A stretch of 64,000 bases of DNA, from positions 2,185,001 through 2,249,000 of the forward strand of contig SMSO01000033.1 in assembly GCA_004764695.1 (NCBI GenBank), written 5' to 3'. Source of the DNA: Schizochytrium sp. TIO01. Lineage: Eukaryota > Sar > Bigyra > Thraustochytrida > Thraustochytriidae. The first letter of the stretch is position 1. The number at the start of each line of letters is the position of its first letter. Positions 31,126-44,792 of the stretch are shown piece by piece. The notes below the pieces were generated by a model that saw only the letters and a program-made list of their open reading frames with translations, was not told the origin of the DNA and made no database searches. The position numbers were made by a program, and so were the translations under genes.

Positions 31126-33458
31126 AAATAAATATTTTTAATATTTATTTATTTTATAAATATTTTTAATATAAGAATTTATGAGAGAAATAATAAAAAA
31201 TAATAAATACTTTTTTTTCCAAAAAAAATTAAAGGAAAAAGGAGGATTGTTATGTCTTACAATGCAGCACAGACTGAGAAACTATAAATAAGTATGGGGA
31301 ATAAGAAGAAGGCAACGAATAAAGCTCTGCACGGCATCTTGAAAAACAGAGAGTGCATGCTGCACATACATGTTAAGAGCAGGGCACGCAGCGCGTCCCT
31401 CCCGTCAAGAATAATGAATGAATGAGATGAAATAAAATAAAATGAAATGAAATGAATGAATGAATGAATCAATCAGGCAGTCAATGAAATCAATCAACGC
31501 CCAGTCAAGTCAAGTCCACAGACCCTTGAGGTAAACTAAACTAAACTAAACCAAACTGCAGCGCAGCCATGCTCACTCAGGTACCAGCACGGGGCCGCAG
31601 CAAGTGGCGTAGCTCCAAGCGCCTGAGCAGGTAAATCTGCTTCAGGATTTACAACTAAACCAACCAACTACTAACTAACTAGCTAACTAACTAACGAACT
31701 AACTTTATTGACTAAATCCATCAGTCAGTCAATCAGTCAGTCAACGAATGAGATGAAAACCCACGGGCATCCCATGGTAAGGAAGAGCAGTCACCGCCAT
31801 TGCCATTGCGCTGGGAAGTCAACCTTCGCGCATGGATGCCTGGATGAGCGAGAGTTGAGTGAGTTGTTTCTTGCAGCTACGAGCGACACTCAACAGAGAC
31901 AGACAGACCTACAAAGAGACAGACAGACACAGTCACAGTCAAGTGTGTCACTGGCGGGACCAAGTTACGCGTAACTCGGGAAATTCGAGTTCTTTCCATC
32001 ATTGCCGGAAGCCAGTAGCAGGTGCTAGGCGCCGCCTAGGCGCGCAGGAAGGACAGGTGCGGACAGAGTGGATTTCCAGACTTTTCCCTGTTTTTCTGCC
32101 CTGTCGCTCGTGATCCATTCTCTTCAGTTCAGGCGGAGAGTGTCTGGTTTTGAGGGCGTTATTCTTCGCCGCCGATCGTTCCACGGACCGCTCTGAAGGG
32201 AGTTTTTGGAGTTTGGTTTTAGAAGGGGCCACGCGCGGGTTCCGCTCGGCGTCGTTAATTTAGAATCCCGTTTCGATGTTGTTATTTATTTTTTTCAGTG
32301 CTGGCGCCTAGTGAGCGGCTAGTAGTAGTTATTACCTTCCTGGTAGCCAAAAGGAGAATGGTTGAACTTAGAGACTGAGTCGCTGAAAAATACCAGGAAT
32401 GGAGAAAAATCATTCTGAGGAATGCACTACTTCCATCCGAAAGGGTCATCTGCAGCTTTTGCCCTGAGTCCATGATTGCAGAGGGCCTTCAGGAATAGCG
32501 CTGCCTGGCTCCGAGGCGAGGATTCAATGCCCAGGAATCAAAACCTAGGCACTGGAGTAAATAGCTAGCTGCCAGAAACTAGCTGACTATTTTATCTATA
32601 ACCTGCAACTAACTATGCAGCACATACCTGTACTATATATCAATGAGTAAATGTATAGATAATGAAATAAATAAATAAATAAATAAATAAATAAAAAGGT
32701 CTGAATGGAAAGGATTGAAGAGAACTTCCGTGACTCCAAGAGGAAGGAGCAGGCTACAGGTCCTTTTGCGTCCTCCGAGCGTCGCGAAGGTACTGACTGC
32801 GACTTTGGCCACTCTCTCTCTCTCTCTCACTCCGGAGCTCAGGCACTCGTGCGCGCTCGCCGCTTTGCTTAGCTCGGCTTGCCTCCTTCATTTCCGCGCT
32901 TTCCGCACGTGCTCTTTCTTTATTTCTTTCTTTCTCGAGATTGAATTGAAACGCGCCGCTCTCCAACAGAAAAGCGCAATCTTCTTTCGCGGCTCAGGTC
33001 CTGCAACCGTCCTCCGGCACCAACTTAGGTCGCAAGCACCCCGCTGTGTGTGTCTCGCATTGTGTACTGATTATTGCGTATTGTACTGTGTATTCAATCA
33101 AGCAATGAATCAAATCAATCAATCATTTATTCATTCATTCACTTATTCATTCTGCAAAGATGCTGGCCAGTGTGTACTGGTGTGCGGTTTCAACCTACAG
33201 CTTGGCCAGAATCAACTTGACATGGGTATGCAGGTGAGGCGGTGCACATCGCCGCCCACAACTTCAGCTGTCTGCTACAAGACCTCGTCCATGTGCAGAG
33301 GCTGGTCGGCCGTAGCCTCTCTTTCACGCGCCGCAGCCCTGGCACGCCCTTCCTTCTTGCGCATATGAATTAATTGAAAATCAAGTGTTAGTAATGATGA
33401 TGATAATGCTGATGAGAATACATTAACAGAAAACATGGCCTAGACTACTGCATGCATG

Positions 33459-33496
33459 CATTCATTCATTCATTCATTCATTCATTCATTCATTCA
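33459..33496. repeat. (ATTC)n array preceded by ATGC units
   Basis: TGCATGCATGCA passes directly into about nine ATTC units, a one-base change of the unit. Confidence 0.9.
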
Positions 33497-35398
33497 CTCA
33501 GGTCACTGTGATCCTCTGAACCTGAAAGTGATCATGATGGTCAATGAGGCCAAAATAAATGCAAAGCGGAAGACACAAATTCAAACTTTCGACGCAGCGA
33601 TAGCTAGGTACAAGCTTTGATTTGATTTGATTTGATCCTGAGTTTCTGCACAAGCACTGCGCGCGAGATAAAGCAAGAGGAGGCTCAGGCGAGAGCAAGA
33701 GCGCGTAGGCCATCTCTGGCGAGCGAAGCAGGCTAGAATCCAATAAGAGAAAGAAAGAAAGAAAGAAAGAAAGAGGCGAAGGAAGAAGGAAATAGCAGGA
33801 AGCAGAAGGAGAAACAACCAGGCCTCTCTTCTCTTCTCTAGATCAGCCGCTGCCTCGAGGAGCGCTGCGGTTTGGAGATCAGCGGCGCAGAGAGTGAGCG
33901 AGGCAAAGAGACACAGCACACAGCGGGCGGACCTGAGGGACGGCTTGAGATACTACGTAGCCGTCAAACCTCACAAAGTTATCTGTGGTCTGCTGCAGAG
34001 GCGGCAGGCGCTGCAAGGGAAACGAGCACGTGCTTGCTTGCCTATTGGCCGGCTGGCTTGCTGCGATTGTAAGTAAGCAAAACACTACAGTTGCGTGCGG
34101 CACGTTCGATTCGCCATTTTGAGCACACGCGTTTTTTCTTTCTTTCGCTGCCTTAGGAAACGCGCCAGAATAGGCGACGACACAAAGAAGCAAAAAAAGC
34201 AGCAGCAGCATTAGCACATAACGAACGCGGCGATGCCTGCCCGGCTTGTCGTCGATCAGTCGCGAGCAGTCGACCAGTGGCCAGCCTGGGAGCAGCGGGA
34301 GGACGGAGAATTCAAGCTCTCGAGGCCAGCCTCGCCTCGCTTCGGGATGCGCCGGCAGGACGGTGGTTTGGGCAAGCAACATGGGCACCAGCTTCCTGCG
34401 ATGTTTTGGAAACTTGCAGGTATTTATTTACCTACCCAGCGTCCTAGTACTAGTTCTTAAGTGTTGGAGCGGAGTTTCATGAGTGCCCTCAGAACAGCGC
34501 AGCGCATGCACGAAGAAATAAAAGCCTTGCTTTTCAAGTCTTCAGGTTATCCGAAAGCTTGGTGTGGCCAAGAGAGGCTTGGAAGCTAGGCACCCTTCCA
34601 CGGGAGGCGTCCTTCTGGATATTTGCAAGTGCGCGAAGAAGCCGCGCGCACGTCGACAGCAGCGCAGCCTTCTTTGAAGGCGCTGGCTAGCCAGCTCTAC
34701 TTTTGTGGACAAGAGAGTGCTCTTCTTGCTTGCTTGCGGGAAGGATGGGAAAAGGTCTTGGGAGCTCTTTGGGAGAAGAAGAAGAAGAAGAAGAAGAAGA
34801 AGAAGGCTTCCAGGAAAACAGCGATGCCTCTCAGGTCTGCCTTCTGCTCTGATAAAGCGAATAAGCGAAATAAAGCAAGCAAGTGATTGGGAGAATTCCA
34901 GCTTTCTGGGCGAGCCCAAAGATTGCTCGCTTCCTTCTACTCTCTCACGTTGGAGGAACTTACTGACGGAGAGCAGGAAGGAAGGAAGAAGCCAAGTTCG
35001 CTTGATTATAACCAGGAAGAAGAAGAAGAAGAAGAAGAAGGCAATCAATCATCTTTTCGGAAGACGGAAAAGATGGGAAAACATGGAGTGAGCAAGAAAG
35101 GAAAAGGAGTCCAAGCTCTCAGGATGCCGAGGGTTCCGGCACGAAGGCAGAAGCCGACGGAGGCTGGACACGCTGCAGATCGCAGCCAGATGAGCGGAGC
35201 GGCCACTGTCGAAGCTACCGCACAGGGATGGATACCAAGAGCTTCGTGTTGATGGTATGCATGGGCGACGAAAGGTATGGATCGATTGCAGCGCGTGCTG
35301 TCTTCTCTCTGTTTTCTGCTTCTTTCTTGCTTTGTTTCTGTGGATTGTCTTCCTTCTCTTTTTAGAAGAAGAGAAATAAAAATAAAAAGAGAAAGAAA

Positions 35399-35700
35399 GA
35401 TGAAAGGAAAGATAAAAGGAAAGATAAAAGGAAAGATAAAATAAAAATAAAATTAGAATAAAAATAGAATAAAATAGAATAAAAATAGAATAAAAATAGA
35501 ATAAAAATAGAATAAAAATAGAATAAAAATAGAATAAAAATAGAATAAAAATAGAATAAAATAGAATAAAAATAGAATAAAAATAGAATAAAAATAGAAT
35601 AAAAATAGAATAAAAATAGAATAAAAATAGAATAAAAATTAAATAAAAATTAAATGAAAATAGAATAAAAATTAAATGAAAATTAAATGAAAAGAAAGGG
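35399..35700. repeat. A/T minisatellite, 11-bp unit
   Basis: It begins with three copies of a GGAAAGATAAAA 12-mer, then about 20 copies of an 11-bp unit AATAGAATAAA with some 10-bp variants, and ends in TTAAATGAAAA variants. On the minus strand this gives a meaningless Phe/Ile/Tyr-rich frame. Confidence 0.9.
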
Positions 35701-36691
35701 GAAGGTCCTGAGCGATCCCTTTTTTTCGAACTTTGTATATGGAGATTTAAGAAAAAAACACTTGACGAAGAAAAGTACAACTTTTGATCACGTTGAAAAA
35801 AAAAGCCTTTTTAATTTATGAGTTAATAAAAGACGAGAAAAAAACAAATGAATAGTTGTCGCCTGAAAAACATTTTCCTGATAAATTGAAAACATATTTT
35901 GAGATCTAATAATTATTTTCTCGCTTGTAGAATGGTACAATACTATTAAAAACATATAAATATCAATAAAATCTTACATTAAATACATAATAAATAAAAA
36001 GGCTTCTTTAAGATTAAATAATAGATCTTACATCTTGTTTAATTACTTGAAAGTCCATTTAGAAAAGGCAACAGCAAAAAAGAAGAAGTAAATTTCACTT
36101 GATCACTGCGGGTTGTAGGTTTGTATGGGGCGCTGTATTTTAACTAAAAATAAGGCAGTGAACGAGTAAAACAAATGTGGCCTCAAACAACTAATAACCA
36201 ACCACCCAAATACTGCCAACCTCCAGTGATGCCCATGAGGGCGGCACATGCTACTAAATGGCACATGGAAACGCTTGGCGCGAAGCCTTTTGCCATGGTG
36301 ACCATCAGTTGGGACTGTGCTTTCGTAATTCGATGAGCCCTGAAGAAGTTTTCTTCCCACAACACTCCATCAGAGCAGCACCTCGATCAAGTACAGCTGA
36401 TTTTAGCTAGCTACCAGTGGTCGCAAGGAATAGAGACAGAAATTGATTATGTAAAAGCAGAGAACTCCTGGCGAGAATGCCAATCGCCGACTCCATGGAC
36501 GGTCTCCAGCTCTCCAGGAAAGCTGGCATCAACATGGGCAGAAAATGAGGAGGAAAGAGCTACAGTCAGCGACGGTAGTGAACTCTTTGAAGCCTCTCGA
36601 CTCCCCCGTGATGAATGATCAATGCTCCCCTGTAACCTCCTGTTGACCAAGGAGGACCTAATATGATTTAGCAGAGTTTTACAGGAGACTA

Positions 36692-36812
36692 CAATGCTAT
36701 AATGCTGTAATGCTGTAATGCCATAATGCTGTAATGCTATAATGCTGTAATGCTGTAATGCCATAATGCTGTAATGCTGTAATGCTGTAATGCTGTAATG
36801 CTGTAATGCCAA
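36692..36812. repeat. 8-bp minisatellite (TGTAATGC)n
   Basis: About 15 copies of an octamer alternating AATGCTGT, AATGCTAT and AATGCCAT, with a hint of a longer composite period in the left half. Confidence 0.9.
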
Positions 36813-38973
36813 TGCATAAAACCATAATACATTCAGACGCTCACTCGGGTCGATGCGTGGGTGGATAAGTTTTAAAAGACTTCATTCTTCTCACTCAATG
36901 GATACTCCCGTTCATGGCGGCTGTGCTTTGCTCGGCCTTGAGTCATGAAACGATCATGTAAGTAAAGCTAACGTAACGTGAGAGGCAGTGGCAGTGAGTG
37001 GGTACAGCATGGACTCACTCACGGCACTTGAATCAACTCGAACCACACATCCATGCATGTATGCATGCATGAATGCATGCTACCTCCTGCAGCAGACGAG
37101 ATGAGCGGTTTACCAAAGCTAGCTGTTATGTTACCTCTCCTTTCGTATAAAATCGAAGCAGCCGTGAAGACATTCGTTTGTAATTTATCAGGGGACTCAA
37201 CGAGAAGTAAGAAATCGTGCTTGTCACAGTTGAGTCAGCAAGTCCAGTCTATCAGCAATCAATCGGCTCGTACTTAGTTTATAAAACTGACTCGGAGCAG
37301 TCTGCTGTGGCAGCGAACTTTGGAGCTACCAAGAGATGGGCTTATTAGCGTTCCTCCGCGCGGAAAGAAGCCGGCGGTGCGTGCTGTTTGTTTGGAGGAT
37401 TGATTTCGCAGTCTTCCTCTTTCTCGAGTGCGGTCTCGTAACTTGAGGCTCGTGAGCAATGCCAGACCGGGCAAAGCGATGCGGCTGGTCATAGAGCTCA
37501 GGCTCTGTCTATGGGAATTTTAAAGGGTGGCTGCTGCTATAATGCCGCCGCTGCTTTAATAATGTGGTCCAGTGCCAAACAAAGAGAGACGAGAGCGCGG
37601 GTACAGCGAATGATCCAAAGCAATGGTGCCAAGATGACTGTGCGAGTCTTCTCGTGCCGCTTTGGCTCCTCCTCCTTCAAACAAATAAACAAACAAACAA
37701 ATAAATAAACAAATAAATAAATTACCACCGATCTTGCCTCGGTGCAGCTATTTACATGGGAGCTGAACGAAGCGAACAAGGGCCTCCGTTAGCTTTTCTC
37801 GCGACGTATGCTGCGGTGAATGAACGAGGCCAACTTCAACAAATGAGCGGCGGACCTCGCCCCCATCTTGTAACGTGAAGTAAGCACGTCGTCTCATCCA
37901 AGGTATGCGCTGCGCATTCTGGCGGTAGCGCGTGCACGTCAAAGCTCGCTGTTTGCAAGGCCAGCCTTAGATCTCCACGATCGCTGGCTAGTTTCACGGC
38001 TGGCTGGCTGGTTGGCCAGCAATGTCTTGGCAGCCATGGTCGCGGCGAGCTGTGTTCTATGGCTGGGTGCTTTTGTGCATCACGAGCATGCCCGGAACGC
38101 AAGGATACTGAGAAGCAAGGTTTTCTTGGCTGAAGAAGCTTGAAGCAGCCTAGACAGTGAGCTCGCACTTTTTGCTTTCTCAGTTGGTACCTAGTACCAC
38201 TTATTGATTTCTGTGAGAATCATTTCTTGAGATGCAGCTCTCTCCAATCTCAGGGAGCGGGACCTGATGCGCTCTCTCTTCATGGATAGCCGCGAGAAAT
38301 GCGCTTAGACAAAGAAACAAACAAAGAGATAAACTCGTAGCTCGTGCAGTAATCTGCAAAGGAAGGCATCGCCACGCAGAAAAGAGCAGCCGTCATGAAA
38401 CGTCGCGGCTTCGTACAGACAGATAACACGGTTATTAGGGAGGAGGAAGGTAGCTAGTTAGCCAGCTAGCTACTACTATGCGCTTACTAAAAACAAGAAA
38501 GAAGACAGCAGCGATGGTGGCTAAAAGCTGAAGAACATGGGAGATACTTCTCGGGAGCTTTTGTCTCCCTCTGTCTGCAGATGATCTCTCCATGGTCAAC
38601 ATCGGTGGGAGTTCTCGTACGGTGGAGGTCCGAAGTCCACAGGTTTGGTTGTTTTCTCAGCAAAACGCCGCGAGAGCGAAAGCCCATCTCTGCCTTTTCT
38701 AAAAACAAAATAATAAGGAGAAAGAGAGAGAAAAAAAAGGGCAAGGTCCATAGGCCAATGCGTAGCTGAGGGCTTAGAGTCCAGAACCCTTGGCTTACGA
38801 AGCCACAGAGCGCACACTTCGCTGACTCAAGCGTAGAGAACAGTGCGAAAACGCGGAACCTCGGCTATTATCAAATACACAGTCCATCTCCTGTGCAATC
38901 ATTCGTTCCCCATTCGGTCCCCACCATCAGTTGGTTTCTCATCATTTCGCAGCAGTGAATGCATACACGGACG

Positions 38974-39019
38974 AATGGAATGAATGAATGAATGAATGAA
39001 TGAATGAATGAGTGAATGA
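38974..39019. repeat. (GAAT)n array
   Basis: About eleven units, the last ones with GAGT variants. Confidence 0.9.
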
Positions 39020-39342
39020 GTGGATTAAAAAGTCGAATCTTTCGATATGCTATTTGTGGTGTCCATTATCTCGTACTAGCGAAAGCCCGACTGCGATGCG
39101 AATGCTGCCGTGTAACGCAGAAGTTGGCCAAGTTCTCTACCTCGATTCGAACACTAGTACGCATTTTGTTTGCATCGATGTCCGTGTACCAATTTCCACA
39201 AACAAGGCGACACTTGTAAATTTTGCGTAAAGCGAACAACCGCGCAAAGTATTTCAGGTCCTTCGTTACCGCTTATGCGTTGATGTTGGTGTTACTGTTC
39301 TTCAAGTATTGTGCGCTGCCACGTTACCTCCTCAATGGTCAC

Positions 39343-39396
39343 TCAATTCAATTCAATTCAATTATCCAATCCAATCCAATTCAATTCAATTCAATT
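39343..39396. repeat. (CAATT)n pentanucleotide array
   Basis: CAATT units interrupted in the middle by CCAAT units. Confidence 0.88.
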
Positions 39397-40472
39397 GATC
39401 GTCTCTTACCTAATATGCGGCGAATGGTCACAAGGTTGTTGCGCGCCGCGCTGCGAACGCGTGCGCCTTTCTCTGCTTTGCTTTGTTTTGCTTTGCTTTG
39501 CCTTTCCTTTCTTCCTTTCCACATTTCTCCTTTTTTAAAATTTAAAAATCAAAATAAAAATCAAAGAATATACATTTTGAACTAAAATTAAAACTTAAAC
39601 AACCGCCCGCAACAAGAAGCTTTGAAGTTTTGTTAAATTATATCATGATGATTTAGAAAAACATTTACATTTTCAAAAAACAAAAAACAAAAACATTTAA
39701 TTGCTAAATTAAATAAATAAATTAAATAAATAATTAAATAAATAAAAATGTACACAGCATAAAACTTTCACGTTCTTTCACTCCAAAATAAAACAAATTA
39801 AGTATAGAACAGTCTTTTAACTTAAAAAGAAAAGAAATGAAAAAAAAAAAGAGGTTTGTTACATTAAAAAGCTTGCATATATAGATCTCCAAGAAGAAGA
39901 GGAAAGATTGGTTCGTCTGTCGGCTGAGAGAGAAAAGAGAGAGAGAATGAGTCCAGGGCGATCCAGCTCGACCCCTCAATACATACGCAATAGAAGAAGA
40001 AGAAGAAGGAGAGGAATGAATTCATTGTTTTCTACTTGTTTTCGGCCTCTTTTGACCACGCTCCTTCCTCCTCTCCCTCCAAGCGGTTCTTTAAGACCAC
40101 GATACTCGATATTCTCCCGTTAGTCAGTTAGATACTTATCAGACGGGCAACTGCAAAGTTCGCTCATTCATTCCTGTCCTCCAAGCCTCCTTTCCTTTCC
40201 TTTCCAAGTTTCCAAGTTTCCTTTTCTCTCTCTCTCTCTCTCGCTCGCTCGCACTCAACTCACTCAGAGCTTTCGTGCATACTTGACAGGAAACAGGCGT
40301 GGCACGAGCCCGTAACAAGCAGCGGCGCCTCCACTCATCTCATCCCATGCACGGAAAGCTTCGAAGATCCGCGCAGAGGGTTTTCAAGATCGCCCTTGGG
40401 CTTCATTTGCCTTCAAATCTGCTTTTTTTGTTTTTGTTTCTTTTCTTCTTCCCACTGCGAAAGAAAGCGCGA

Positions 40473-40475
<3 letters not shown>

Positions 40476-40511
<36 letters not shown>
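40476..40511. repeat. (GA)n array
   Basis: About 17 GA dinucleotides. Confidence 0.9.
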
Positions 40512-40514
<3 letters not shown>

Positions 40515-40975
40515 TCGCTTTTGCCTGAAAATGTTACTTTGCGGCGACCCATCTCCGCAAAGCGAACCTTTGGGCTTTCTTTGTTTCTTTGTTTGTTTCT
40601 TTCAGAGAAGCGGCTTCGCAGCAGAGGCCTCTCATGCACGCATCCTCCGCTCTGACTTCTGTCTTCAATCTGTCTGACTGCGTATTGGCCGCCGCCTCCA
40701 ACGAACGAATGAATGCAGCGCAGCAACGATAGAGATAGAAAGAGCGTCGTTGGCCTCGTTCTTTTCCAAGCGCCGTCGCTGTTTTCGCCCTGGGGAGGCT
40801 CGCCTAGGGCTGTCTAGCGCGCGGATAGGGCTCAGTCGCAGAAAAGGGCCATAAAGTACGAGAGAAAGAAAGAAAGAAAGAAAGAAAGAAAGGAATGGAG
40901 GCCGAGTAGGGACCTCCATATTGCGATGGCGCATACAGCGAACTTGCCTCTGAAGGGTCCGCTCCTGCCGCCGCT

Positions 40976-41012
<37 letters not shown>
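40976..41012. repeat. (CTTG)9 array
   Basis: Nine CTTG units ending in CCTG. Confidence 0.9.
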
Positions 41013-41393
41013 CTGAGGCTGCCTGCGGAAAGAGGGCGGCCGGCTTCCCGCCCGCCGCTCGCTGGAGACCGCGCCGACTCAGCGAGAGACCGCACGCAAA
41101 GCCACCGCCCCATTAGCTCGGTCTGCGTCATTCTGTGATGCGTAGCGCGGGCCGACTTCTTCGATGTTATGTATACAAACAAACATACATACATACATAC
41201 ATTCATGCATTTTGGATACTATATGCATAGAAAGGTGCATAATAGAGAGAGAAAGATAGAAAGAGAAAGATAGAGTTACAGAGATGCATGCATGCATAGA
41301 TGCACGCAGGAATTGTGCGATGCTACATAACTCGCGATCTCCAATTCCTCCCTTCCGCTGGCTTCGTTCTCCCCCTCCGTATGGAGCAGAAAG

Positions 41394-41476
41394 ATGGCGA
41401 AAGGAGAAGAAGATCCGTACGCTCACCCATGCCTGTCTGTCATTGATGTTGTTTGCAATGGACATGAAAGGCGCAA
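41394..41476 (+). CDS. Candidate first exon ending at a GTAAGT donor
   Basis: An ATG in good context (AAAGATGGCG) opens 27 codons (KGEEDPYAHPCLSVIDVVC in the middle) and stops at CGCAA|GTAAGTG, a near-perfect 5' splice site in phase 2. I could not find a downstream exon whose phase fits. Chance is a serious alternative, since several GTAAGT words are expected by chance per 28 kb. Confidence 0.2.
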
Positions 41477-41935
41477 GTAAGTGCGTGAGTGAGTTTTGAG
41501 TAGACAATAAACAAATAACAAACAAATAACAAACAAATAATAAACAAATAAGAAAGAAATAAACGAAAGAATGAGCGAATAGATGAACAAATGAATGAAT
41601 GAAAAAATAATAAATGGCGAGAGGAGGATATAAACTGCGGCGCACGCTTGGGAGCTGCGCCTCGCGAGGCTAAGCTCTCCTCTGGAGGCGATAACGAACT
41701 CCAGGACGGAGACTACTGCGTGAGGGAGAGCCCTCGGCTTGCTTTCTTCTTCCCGGGCGTCATGGACCCGCCCTCCGCTGTCCGTGAGGGAACAAACAGT
41801 AGCCTCAAGGATGGATGGGTGGATGGATGGCTGCCTGCCCTGTGGCAGCAGTAGCCGAGGCGGCGGTTTCTGTCGGAAACGAGGCGCTTTGAGAAAATCA
41901 AGCCTCAAATCCGTTCATTCATTCGCTCTATTTCG

Positions 41936-42030
41936 CTCATTCATTCATTCATTCATTCATCGTTCGTTCATTCATTCATTCATTCATTCATTCATTCATT
42001 CATTCATTCATTCGTTCATTCATTCATTCA
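41936..42030. repeat. (ATTC)n array, about 95 bp
   Basis: About 23 units with a few GTTC variants. Confidence 0.92.
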
Positions 42031-43012
42031 ATGGGAATATCGCTTGAGGGCTCCCTTTTATATGCATGTATAACAGTAGTAGGTAAAGGAAATTCGAAGT
42101 TACATCTATTTTAATTAAAATTTAATTTCAAAAGAAGAAGAAGAAGAAGAAGAAGAAAAATGAAAAAAAGAAGGGTTTGCTCGAGGTCGATCGCCCATTT
42201 CTGGCCCAACCGAGCTCATTAAGACGTGGAAAGCGCGTCCTTCAGCAGCATCACGCCGTCATCCTTCGATTCTTTCTACTAGTTCCTTGGCTCTAGAAAC
42301 AGTAAAACAATCGAGATAGCTTAGCTCTCTCTGCCAATGAGTAGACTAGATTCGCATCTATTATTGGCGTTCTCCCTCTAAAAAAATCAACGCGTGATCG
42401 TTAGAACCCAGGCCTGCTACGAGTACCTCGCGCCATGAGAGGCAGAACGCCATGAAAGAAAATCTTAATAATTACGCTCGCGTGGCCGTCGTGTCGATCC
42501 TTTCTTTGCCTGTCCCTTTCAGCGTCGAGAACGGCCTTTCGCCTCAGACAAAGGTTTCATCTATTTCAATGTTTGTTGAAATGTGAACTTGAATTTCAAA
42601 CGAAAAAATATCTTTGGCGTGCACTCACAGTCTCATGACGATGACAGTTTCTGTCTGTGTAAAGTCTGTTCTCAAAAAGAATCAAATGGCGCTACAAGGG
42701 ACCATGAACCGCTGCGAGCTGGGCACTTCATGCGGTCGCCAGCGAGAGCAGGCAGACAAGCAAGCAAGCAAGCAAACGTCGAGGTCGCTGGTCCGTTGCT
42801 CCATCCGTTCTCCGTGGGCTGGCAGTTGGTTGGTTGGCTAGTCAGCCAGAGCACAGCAGAGCAGAGCAGAGCAGAGCAGCAACGGCGGTTGCTCTTGGGC
42901 GGAGACTCGGTCTTACGCGGTCTCGGTCTCGTTTCCAGGCAGCTCCAGGCACCTGCGCAGCTAGCTTCCGCCGGCGGCAGCGCGAAACTTGGAAACAGCG
43001 TGACACGGTGAT

Positions 43013-43881
43013 GTGTATCTTGTAATCTCGCCGTGGAGGGCTCGAAAAACCATCGCATCTCCGCCTGCCTGCCTGCCTGCCTGCCTGGATCATTGGCAGA
43101 GATGCGGAATCGCCGCCTGGTTTGCGGCTCTCTTCTGCGCCGTGGATGGCCATGCATGCAGGCAGGACCTGGGCTGCTGCGGTGGTGAATGCGTGCGCAG
43201 GAACAACAATCCAGCGATCTCGCCTTTGGCGAATGGATGGAGGAGCTTCAAGATGTAAGAAGCGTGGTCCGCTGGAATCAACAGCCCAAACCATTCGTGC
43301 CGCGCGGTTTTCCTTTCGTTGCATGCGCGTGTTTGGCATCGGCGCGCCTCGCGCAGGGCGGCGAATGGGGAAGGCCTGCTGTTGTGTTTGTTGTTCTTCT
43401 TCTTCTCAGGCTTTGGCATTCAGAAGATGGTGGATTTGCATGCAGCCTGGAAAAAGCGAGCTTCGCCATGGCCATCGATTCGATTCGTGAGCTAGCGAGC
43501 TGGCCCAAGGTGCCGGTCGAGCGCCAGATCAGGCAAGCGCCGCAGCGCCTTCCCGATGGTCCCGTGCCGAGCTCTGGATGCCGCGCCGCTCGTGCTGACT
43601 CGTACGAGCGTGGCGAGCGCAATTCAGGCGACATTTCGCAGCAAATGAGAGACGCTTTTGCCAGGAAGAGGCGCGCTCAGCGCTTGAAGATCATGCCAAA
43701 TTCCTTATTGCGCACTGTCAGCCCTAACCCAAATACGCAAGCAACCACGATAAACAAACAAACAAACAAACAAATAAATAAACAAATATACGCAACCTCC
43801 TCCGAGTCTGTCTCACATCCTGCCCAGAATCCACACAGCCTCTCGCCCAATCTCTCGCCCCGCTCAGCTGATCCATGCTAG
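43013..43881 (+). CDS. Candidate two-exon coding island, doubtful
   Basis: An open frame at 43013-43254 runs into CTTCAAGAT|GTAAGA. After a 155-bp candidate intron ending in a clean pyrimidine tract and CAG (TTGTTCTTCTTCTTCTCAG, to 43409), a frame in the matching phase stays open to 43881. The second part reads protein-like (ASFAMAIDSIRELASWPKV, later SQQMRDAFARKRRAQRLK) but then runs through an AAAC/AAAT microsatellite as Asn-Lys-Gln repeats. No ATG opens the first block and I recognise no family. Confidence 0.2.
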
Positions 43882-44281
43882 TATTTAGTTCCTCTCATCG
43901 CTATTGCTTGCTTGTACCTACAAGTAAGTGCTCCAGACTTCAGTCTCAAGATCCGCGATGCGCCAGAGCTCATGTTCGCGCAAACCTTGACGCTCCAGGA
44001 CATCCGCAATGGGCTCATTGGCACCGTTCGCCCCTCGGCTCCTCGTGTTTGTTCCCCAAGCGATTGGTTTGGGCCAAAGCGCTCGACCTCAACTGTACTA
44101 ACAAAGCCAAAGACTTGGCGGAGGCTTAGAAGGAAGCAAGCGCTGCTATCTTCCTCCCCAGCCAAGCTACCAAAGGCGCTGGGTCCCTCAAGCAAGCGAA
44201 CAAGCAATCAAAGAGACAAGCAAATGCGACGGCGAGCGGCCTTGGCTGGAAGACCTCGCGAGGGCTCCAAGGCTGGTGGCG

Positions 44282-44515
44282 AATGAGATGTTTGTTTGCC
44301 AATTTGTTGGTTTGATTGCCGCATTCTGGAACCCTGCGAGATCTAGGAATGACGGCGTCCTCTTCGCTGTCGTTGGGGCACTTTACGAGGCCTGCCAGAG
44401 GCCGCCGTTACTGGCACATGCTCATTCGCAGCAGGAGATCGTACGCTGCCGTCGTAAGCCCGAAGCGCCGCCTCGCATCGTAGTAGATGGAAAGGCAGGG
44501 AAGTCGGTCGTCGTG
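44282..44515 (+). CDS. Candidate coding island, doubtful
   Basis: A + strand frame open from the ATG at about 44285 to the stop near 44515. The second half is protein-like (NDGVLFAVVGALYEACQ, ending GKAGKSVVV). The opposite strand is open too. No family is recognised and no flanking splice sites are convincing. Confidence 0.18.
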
Positions 44516-44704
44516 TAGACATTGTTTCTTTCTTTCTTTCTTTCTTTCTTTCTTTTGTTTTGGTTCTTGTTGTTGCTGTAAAGACTGACTTCTTCGGCAC
44601 ATGGGCTCTTTCATCTTGAAGCTGGCGAGTGTTATTGGGGTGACGATTGCGCTGCGTCAGTCAGACAGCCAGCCAGCCAGCCAGCCAGCCTACCTCTAGA
44701 TTGA

Positions 44705-44792
44705 CCATTCATTCATTCATTCATTCATTCATTCATTCATTCATTCATTCATTCATTCATTCATTCATCATTCATTCATTCATTCATTCATT
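44705..44792. repeat. (ATTC)n array, about 88 bp
   Basis: About 22 units with one 1-base slip near 44769. Confidence 0.92.

Noticed and set aside
35049-35780. 243-codon minus-strand frame rich in Phe, Ile and Tyr
   Set aside because: It consists mostly of the AATAGAATAAA minisatellite read on the reverse strand.
36447-36812. 121-codon minus-strand frame with Gln-His-Tyr-Ser repeats
   Set aside because: It is produced by the octamer minisatellite.
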